64,000 bases of DNA from Microbulbifer variabilis ATCC 700307 (GTDB lineage: Bacteria; Pseudomonadota; Gammaproteobacteria; Pseudomonadales; Cellvibrionaceae). Every line of letters starts with the position of its first letter. Within the stretch, counting starts at the first letter, position 1. The translations under genes were made by a program, and so were the position numbers. The notes beneath the pieces are model-generated. The model saw only the letters and a program-made list of their open reading frames with translations. It was not told where the DNA came from and did not search any database. The stretch is taken from contig NZ_AQYJ01000024.1 of NCBI RefSeq assembly GCF_000380565.1, forward strand, positions 310,001 to 374,000, given 5' to 3'. Positions 58,290-64,000 of the stretch are shown one piece after another.

Positions 58290-61200
58290 ATGCTAGTTCT
58301 GCGTGGTGCTCCCGCACTGTCGAAATTCCGCCATAAAAAACTGCTCAATCAACTGCGCGCGCTGCAACCGACCATAGACGACCTCTACGCTGAGTTCGTG
58401 CACTTTGCAGATAGCGACTCACTGGATAACAAGGAGATGGCGCTGCTTGAGCGGCTGCTCCAATATGGTCCGACTGAGGAACAGCATGAGCCCAAAGGAG
58501 AGCTGATCCTGGTGGCGCCTCGTCCGGGTACTATTTCCCCCTGGTCTTCCAAGGCCACGGATATTGCCCACAATACTGGACTGACAAAAATCCATCGCCT
58601 GGAGCGGGGAATTGCCTACTACCTTACTGGCGTGGAATTAACTGACGCTGAACGCCAGGCTCTGGCTTCACAGCTGCACGATCGCATGGTTGAGGTGGTG
58701 TTTTCCGGCTTTGAGCAAGCGGAGCAGCTGTTCGTCGAAGAAGAACCGCGCCCATTGCGCGGAGTGGATATCCTCGAGGGCGGCCGCGAGGCGCTTGAGG
58801 ATGCCAACGTTACCTTGGGCCTGGCTCTTGCCGAAGATGAAATTGATTATCTGCTCACCAGTTTCCAAGAACTGGAGCGTAATCCGACTGATGTAGAGTT
58901 GATGATGTTCGCCCAGGCGAATTCCGAGCATTGCCGCCACAAGATCTTTAATGCCTCCTGGACTATCGACGGCGAAGAGATGCCGCATTCCCTGTTTGGC
59001 ATGATCAAGAATACCTATCGTAAAGGAGGTGACAATGTATTGTCTGCCTATGCCGATAATGCCGCAGTTGTGGCGGGCAATGTAGCCGGTCGTTTCTACC
59101 CCGATCCGGAAAGCAAGGAATATAGCTTCAGTAATGAAGCTATCCATATGCTGATGAAGGTGGAGACCCATAACCACCCTACAGCGATCGCACCTTTCCC
59201 CGGTGCCGGTACCGGTGCCGGTGGTGAAATTCGTGATGAGGGTGCGGTGGGTCGCGGATCCAAGCCGAAAGTCGGTCTGACCGGCTTTACTGTTTCCAAC
59301 CTACAGATTCCCGGCTGGGAGCAGCCTTGGGAGTCCAATTACGGCAAACCCGAGCGTATCGTGACCGCCCTGGATATTATGATTGAGGGTCCCATCGGCG
59401 GTGCGGCATTTAACAACGAATTTGGTCGCCCAAATATCTGTGGTTACTTCCGTACTTTCGAAGAGAATTTTGACGGCGAGCGCCGCGGCTATCACAAGCC
59501 GATTATGCTGGCTGGTGGCTATGGCAATATCCGCGAAGAGCATGTAGAGAAGCCCGAATTTTCCCCTGGGGCCAAACTGGTAGTGCTGGGTGGCCCGGCC
59601 ATGCTGATTGGCCTTGGTGGAGGTGCCGCTTCCAGTATGGCCAGCGGCTCCAGCTCTGAAGATCTGGATTTCGCTTCGGTACAGCGCCAGAACCCGGAAA
59701 TCGAGCGTCGCTGCCAGGAGGTTATCGACCAGTGCTGGCAGCTGGGTGAGAACAACCCGATTGCCTTTATCCACGATGTGGGTGCAGGTGGTTTGTCCAA
59801 TGCTTTCCCCGAGTTGGTGAAAGATGGCGGTACCGGCGGTAATTTCGAACTGCGCAATGTGCCCTGCGATGAGCCGGGTATGAGCCCGCTGGAAATCTGG
59901 TGTAACGAATCCCAGGAGCGCTATGTACTGGCGGTTATGCCGGAAGACCTGGAGCGCTTTGAGCAAATCTGTGAGCGCGAGCGCGCGCCTTACGCCGTTG
60001 TTGGTGAGGCCACCGAAGACAAACACCTGCTCTTAAATGACAAGCAGTTCGATTCCAAGCCGGTGGATCTGCCGATGTCGGTACTGTTCGGCAAGCCGCC
60101 GCGCATGCACCGCGAGGCAGAAACTCGCCAGGTGGAAACCAAGGCGTTTTCCACTGCCGATATCGATCTGAATGAAGCGGCTGAGCGGGTGCTGCGCCTG
60201 CCTACAGTGGCTAGCAAGAGCTTCCTGATCACTATCGGTGACCGCACTGTAACCGGCCAGGTTTCCCGCGATCAGATGGTCGGACCCTGGCAGGTGCCGG
60301 TGGCCGATTGCGCGGTAACTACCGTTGCCTATGACAGCTACGCCGGTGAAGCCATGTCTATGGGTGAGCGCACTCCGGTGGCATTGCTGGATGCGCCGGC
60401 CTCGGGCCGCCTGGCCGTGGGTGAGGCAATTACCAATATCGCCTGTACCCCAGTGAAGCAACTGTCCGATATCAAACTCTCCGCCAACTGGATGTGTGCT
60501 GCGGGCCATCCGGGTGAAGAGGAAAAACTTTATCGAACCGTAGAAGCGGTGGGTATGGAGTTGTGTCCTGAATTGGGCATTACCATCCCGGTGGGCAAGG
60601 ACTCCATGTCTATGCGCACTGCCTGGGAGGAAGAGGGCGAGCAGAAAGCGGTTACCGCACCGCTGTCTCTGGTAATTTCTGCCTTTACTCCGGTAACTGA
60701 TGTCCGCAAGGCAGTGACACCGCAGCTGCGCACCGATAAAGGTGAGAGTGAGTTACTGTTTATCGATCTGGGTGCCGGCAAAAATCGCTTGGGCGGTTCC
60801 TGTCTGGCGCAGGTCTACAACGAGCTGGGTGACAAGCCCGCAGACCTGGATGATGCCAAGAAGCTGAAAGGTTTCTTCGAGGTGGTACAGCAGGCTCTGA
60901 ATGAAGACCTGATCATGGCCTACCACGACCGCGCCGACGGCGGTCTGTTTACAACCCTGGCGGAAATGGGCTTTGCCGGCCGCGTGGGTATGGATGTGGA
61001 AATCTACGAATTGGGTGAAGACCCGATTGCGGCGCTGTTCAGTGAAGAGCTGGGTGCGGTATTGCAGGTTCCCGCCTGTGAAGCGGATATGCTGGTACAG
61101 CGCTTTGCCGCTGTGGGTGTACCCACCCACAAGATCGGTTACCTGAACAATAACGAACACCTGTGCATCACCAATAACGGTGTTGAAATCTTCAAGCGCT

Positions 61201-62156
61201 CCCGTGCTGAATTGCAGCAGATCTGGTCGGAAACCAGCTTCCGCATCCAATCCCTGCGCGATAACGCCGAGTGTGCCGAGCAGGAATTTGCTGTAATCGC
61301 CAAAGAAGACCCGGGCCTGACAGTAAACCTCACTTTCGATATCAACGACGATATCAGCGCACCCTATATCGCTAAAGGTGTTCGCCCGAAAGTTGCTGTA
61401 CTGCGAGAGCAGGGCGTGAATAGCCAGGTGGAAATGGCGCACTCTTTCCACCGCGCTGGCTTTAACGCTGTCGACGTACATATGAGTGACATCCTGTCTG
61501 GTCGTGTCGCTTTGGATGAGTTCAAGGGTTTGGTGGGCTGTGGTGGCTTCTCTTACGGCGACGTACTGGGTGCTGGTGAGGGGTGGGCTAAAACCATCCT
61601 GTTTAACGATCGTGCCCGCGATCAGTTTGAGGGCTTCTTCAATCGCAACGATACCTTCGGCTTGGGGGTGTGTAACGGTTGCCAGATGTTCTCAGTGATC
61701 AAAGAGCTGATTCCAGGTGCGGATCACTGGCCGCGCTTTGTGCGAAACCTCTCTGAGCAGTATGAAGCGCGCTTCGCACTGGTGGGCATTGAAGACTCAC
61801 CTTCCGTGTTGTTTAAAGGTATGGCGGGTACTTACATGCCGGTTGCCGTTGCTCACGGTGAGGGGCGCGTGGAGTTTGCCGACCAGCAGGCGCTGGAGAA
61901 GTGTGAAGCTTCCGGTACTATCGCGATGCGCTACCTGAATAACAAAGGGGAAATCACCCAAACTTACCCGGCCAATCCCAACGGATCGGTCAATGGTATT
62001 ACCTCCCTGAGTTCTGAAGATGGCCGCGTGACTATTATGATGCCGCACCCCGAGCGTGTTGCCCGAGCTGTCAGCAACAGCTGGCATCCAGATGAGTGGA
62101 AAGAAGATTCCGGCTGGATGCGCTTGTTCCGCAATGCGCGGGTGTTTGTCGACTAA
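58290..62156 (+). CDS. purL: Phosphoribosylformylglycinamidine synthase
   Basis: 1,288 residues, the large fused enzyme of gammaproteobacteria converting FGAR and glutamine into FGAM in purine synthesis. Visible are the N-terminal domain ([13 protein letters not shown]), the FGAR-binding and ATP-binding core ([43 protein letters not shown]), and the glutamine amidotransferase domain with nucleophile cysteine in [10 protein letters not shown] and HPE in [10 protein letters not shown]. The ATG at 58290 fits the family start; the open frame upstream to 58176 is not coding. Confidence 0.96.
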   Translation: MLVLRGAPALSKFRHKKLLNQLRALQPTIDDLYAEFVHFADSDSLDNKEMALLERLLQYGPTEEQHEPKGELILVAPRPGTISPWSSKATDIAHNTGLTKIHRLERGIAYYLTGVELTDAERQALASQLHDRMVEVVFSGFEQAEQLFVEEEPRPLRGVDILEGGREALEDANVTLGLALAEDEIDYLLTSFQELERNPTDVELMMFAQANSEHCRHKIFNASWTIDGEEMPHSLFGMIKNTYRKGGDNVLSAYADNAAVVAGNVAGRFYPDPESKEYSFSNEAIHMLMKVETHNHPTAIAPFPGAGTGAGGEIRDEGAVGRGSKPKVGLTGFTVSNLQIPGWEQPWESNYGKPERIVTALDIMIEGPIGGAAFNNEFGRPNICGYFRTFEENFDGERRGYHKPIMLAGGYGNIREEHVEKPEFSPGAKLVVLGGPAMLIGLGGGAASSMASGSSSEDLDFASVQRQNPEIERRCQEVIDQCWQLGENNPIAFIHDVGAGGLSNAFPELVKDGGTGGNFELRNVPCDEPGMSPLEIWCNESQERYVLAVMPEDLERFEQICERERAPYAVVGEATEDKHLLLNDKQFDSKPVDLPMSVLFGKPPRMHREAETRQVETKAFSTADIDLNEAAERVLRLPTVASKSFLITIGDRTVTGQVSRDQMVGPWQVPVADCAVTTVAYDSYAGEAMSMGERTPVALLDAPASGRLAVGEAITNIACTPVKQLSDIKLSANWMCAAGHPGEEEKLYRTVEAVGMELCPELGITIPVGKDSMSMRTAWEEEGEQKAVTAPLSLVISAFTPVTDVRKAVTPQLRTDKGESELLFIDLGAGKNRLGGSCLAQVYNELGDKPADLDDAKKLKGFFEVVQQALNEDLIMAYHDRADGGLFTTLAEMGFAGRVGMDVEIYELGEDPIAALFSEELGAVLQVPACEADMLVQRFAAVGVPTHKIGYLNNNEHLCITNNGVEIFKRSRAELQQIWSETSFRIQSLRDNAECAEQEFAVIAKEDPGLTVNLTFDINDDISAPYIAKGVRPKVAVLREQGVNSQVEMAHSFHRAGFNAVDVHMSDILSGRVALDEFKGLVGCGGFSYGDVLGAGEGWAKTILFNDRARDQFEGFFNRNDTFGLGVCNGCQMFSVIKELIPGADHWPRFVRNLSEQYEARFALVGIEDSPSVLFKGMAGTYMPVAVAHGEGRVEFADQQALEKCEASGTIAMRYLNNKGEITQTYPANPNGSVNGITSLSSEDGRVTIMMPHPERVARAVSNSWHPDEWKEDSGWMRLFRNARVFVD

Positions 62157-62550
62157 GTCAGATCTTCTGTCGGTGGTACTTTTCGGATGGGTGGAAATCC
62201 CAAGGTGCCCCGATGTTTGTCGTGGCGACATTGTCGTTGTCGCCACGATTTCCCTCCTAGGCTTTCACAGTTTTTAAATGTCCATGGCGCCTAATCCGCC
62301 ATGCCAGAAGATGACTTGATATTTCCTGCTACACTTAAACGATTATTCGAAATAACTTTTTTCGCTATGGTGCAGTTATCTGTATCGATTATTGAATACT
62401 TTTCTGTTTGCTATGGGTGCTTGCAGCGTGGAAGGGCACTCATCATTCCCTCTCAATTTATCTTTTGTCCGCCAGTTTCTAACCAGAGCGGATCACGGCA
62501 GTACCCAAAGCATTTTTCCCCATTTAGCAAAAGTAATTAAGGAGATTGTC
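62157..62550. other. Intergenic region after purL
   Basis: No gene seen. Contains the purL hairpin (62220-62248) and the presumed promoter of the TfoX-domain gene. Confidence 0.45.
62220..62248 (+). terminator. Hairpin terminator candidate after purL
   Basis: TCGTGGCGACA, seven-base loop, TGTCGCCACGA: a perfect 11-bp GC-rich stem 63 bp past purL, followed by a short TTTCCC. The T-run is weak, so termination may be partial. Confidence 0.6.
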
Positions 62551-62874
62551 ATGGCGTACAATGAAACATTGGCAGAAAAAGTGCGCAACCTACTGCAGGG
62601 AAATCAAGGTCTGAGTGAGAAACAGATGTTTGGTGGCCTGGCATTTATGTTAAATGGCAATATGGCTTGTGGTGTAGTTGGGGAAGAGCTAATGGTTCGT
62701 GTTGGGCCGGACAATTACCAGGATGCATTGGCGGAGCGCTATACCAGGCCAATGGATTTTACCGGCAGGCCCCTTAAAGGTATGGTGTATGTTGAAGAGG
62801 ATGCCGTTGCGGAAGATTTGGATAACTGGGTAAATCGCGGTGCCGAGTTTGCCGGTTCTCTGCCTCCCAAGTAA
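62551..62874 (+). CDS. TfoX N-terminal-domain protein
   Basis: 107 residues comprising only a TfoX N-terminal domain: MFGGLAFMLNGNMACGV, VRVGPDNYQDAL and MDFTGRPLKGMVYV. Full-length TfoX/Sxy competence regulators are about 200 residues; single-domain versions are common and of unknown role. The ATG at 62551 has AAGGAG upstream; the longer frame from 62392 is not supported. Confidence 0.85.
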   Translation: MAYNETLAEKVRNLLQGNQGLSEKQMFGGLAFMLNGNMACGVVGEELMVRVGPDNYQDALAERYTRPMDFTGRPLKGMVYVEEDAVAEDLDNWVNRGAEFAGSLPPK

Positions 62875-63080
62875 TTTTAACATAGCGAGGCCAGCATAAC
62901 GGTGAGAAAAAAGAGCCGACAATTGCACTCCGGTTCTGAAGCTTTATCTGCTATTTCCCCTCAGTAAGCCTTCTCGCTAAAAAACACTGTGCCATCTACA
63001 ATCAGCGCCGAGCACTTTTAATAGAAGCCGTAGGAGATTGCTGTGACACTCGGTCGCGGTATTCGCTAAGGGTATCGATC

Positions 63081-63962
63081 ATGTATTTTATCGAATTAAA
63101 TAATGGTGTGGAAATTCCCCAGATTGGAATGGGAATGTCCGCGCTGGGCAGCTGGCAGCAGGATGATGAGTACGTCACTGATGTTATTTTAAAAGCTATC
63201 GCTATTGGCTACCGGTTGTTTGATACCGCTTCGATTTGCGGAAATGAGCGGGCATTGGGCCGTGCAATAAAGGAGTCTGGCCTACCCAGGGAAGAACTTT
63301 TTATTACCAGTAAAGTTTGGGATACGGAGCAGGGTGGGACAAAAACCCATGATGCCTTTGCTCGGAGCCTAGAGCGATTGCAGCTGGAATACCTGGACTT
63401 GTATTTGATTCAATGGCCTGTTCCCGCTTATACGCGTGAAACCTGGGAGGCTATGGAGGCATTATACCAGCAGAAAAAGGTAAGGGCGCTGGGCTTATCA
63501 AATTTTCGCAAATCGGATATCGAGCAGATTGCGACCTTTGCTGAAGTGCGACCGGTTATTAATCAAATAGAGTTGCATCCATACTTTACTCAACAGCCTT
63601 TGGTCGATTACTGCCAGTTTCACAAAATTGCTATTGGCTGTTGCTCTCCTCTCGGATCGGGAAGTTGGAGCGGTGTGCCTCTTGCTGAAAAGCCAATTGT
63701 GGATCCGGTGATAGCCGAAATCGCCGATAAGTATTCAGCTACGCCTGCACAGGTAATTTTGAAGTGGAATATCCAACAGCACCGTATTGTAGTGCCCAAA
63801 TCGGAGTCCTTAGAGAATATTAGGACCAATTTTTTGTTGAGTGATTTTAATCTGAGTAATGCAGATATTCAGGTAATAAACAGCTTGAATTGTAATAAAC
63901 GTTTTGGTGGTGACCCGGATTATGTACATAAAATTAATATGACTTTAAAAGTTCCGGATTAA
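63081..63962 (+). CDS. Aldo/keto reductase-like protein lacking two catalytic residues
   Basis: 293-residue TIM-barrel aldo/keto reductase homologue of the DkgA-like group. The catalytic tetrad of the family is Asp-Tyr-Lys-His. Here D48 (LFDTAS) and K78 (FITSKVW) are kept, but the tyrosine of DTAxxYGNE is C53 and the histidine of DLYLIHWP is Q111. The NADPH-binding end (VVPKSESLENIRTN) is intact. It may therefore be a binding protein or a reductase with altered chemistry. It starts about 200 bp after the TfoX-domain gene. Confidence 0.88.
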   Translation: MYFIELNNGVEIPQIGMGMSALGSWQQDDEYVTDVILKAIAIGYRLFDTASICGNERALGRAIKESGLPREELFITSKVWDTEQGGTKTHDAFARSLERLQLEYLDLYLIQWPVPAYTRETWEAMEALYQQKKVRALGLSNFRKSDIEQIATFAEVRPVINQIELHPYFTQQPLVDYCQFHKIAIGCCSPLGSGSWSGVPLAEKPIVDPVIAEIADKYSATPAQVILKWNIQQHRIVVPKSESLENIRTNFLLSDFNLSNADIQVINSLNCNKRFGGDPDYVHKINMTLKVPD

Positions 63963-64000
63963 GAGAGAACTTAAGAAATTTACAACTCTACTGATTTTGA

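Overview
The window looks like the chromosome of a marine gammaproteobacterium, most likely a Microbulbifer or close Cellvibrionales relative. This rests on protein resemblance, a citrate synthase / succinate dehydrogenase / 2-oxoglutarate dehydrogenase / succinyl-CoA synthetase block, and an imuA-imuB-dnaE2 mutagenesis operon under gammaproteobacterial-type LexA boxes. No tRNA, rRNA, CRISPR array, integrase or complete insertion sequence was found.

Left end (1-5.2 kb): the start of dnaE2, then imuB and imuA on the minus strand behind two perfect LexA boxes. dCTP deaminase and a YhiN-type flavoprotein follow on the plus strand. A 2-kb AT-rich stretch without genes comes next and contains two perfect FNR/Anr boxes.

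Centre-left (7.2-27.8 kb): a 19-gene, all-plus-strand phenazine antibiotic cluster, visibly more AT-rich than the housekeeping genes to its right. Core genes are a type I DAHP synthase, phzB, phzD, phzE, phzF and phzG, giving phenazine-1,6-dicarboxylate. An EhpF/EhpG-like carboxylate-activation and reduction pair, an SDR, a flavin monooxygenase-like protein and a methyltransferase can be assigned to griseoluteic acid formation. A stand-alone adenylation enzyme, a carrier protein, a KAS III-like acyltransferase and a CmlA-type diiron beta-hydroxylase form an aminoacyl-ester module. An MFS exporter, a TonB-dependent receptor and an EhpR-like binding protein complete it. The whole predicts a griseoluteic acid ester of a beta-hydroxylated amino acid, probably 3-hydroxyvaline. 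That is what I recall for the pelagiomicins of Microbulbifer (formerly Pelagiobacter) variabilis.

Middle (27.8-35.4 kb): AT-rich spacer with a third perfect FNR/Anr box, small conserved proteins, then a minus-strand electron-transfer module: a DUF3365 haem lipoprotein, an 11-haem cytochrome, and a fused FAD/[2Fe-2S]/cytochrome b membrane protein, with a hemerythrin-domain protein behind them.

Right half: gltA (minus) diverges from sdhCDAB-sucAB-lpd-sucCD, with terminators at the ends and inside. A MATE exporter and a DUF2239 protein (minus) lie behind a perfect 14-bp inverted repeat. An arsenosugar-type operon follows (nucleoside phosphorylase, ArsS radical SAM, TVP38 membrane protein, MerA-like oxidoreductase, two glycosyltransferase-family proteins), then mltF (minus), purL, a TfoX N-terminal-domain protein, and an aldo/keto reductase lacking two catalytic residues.
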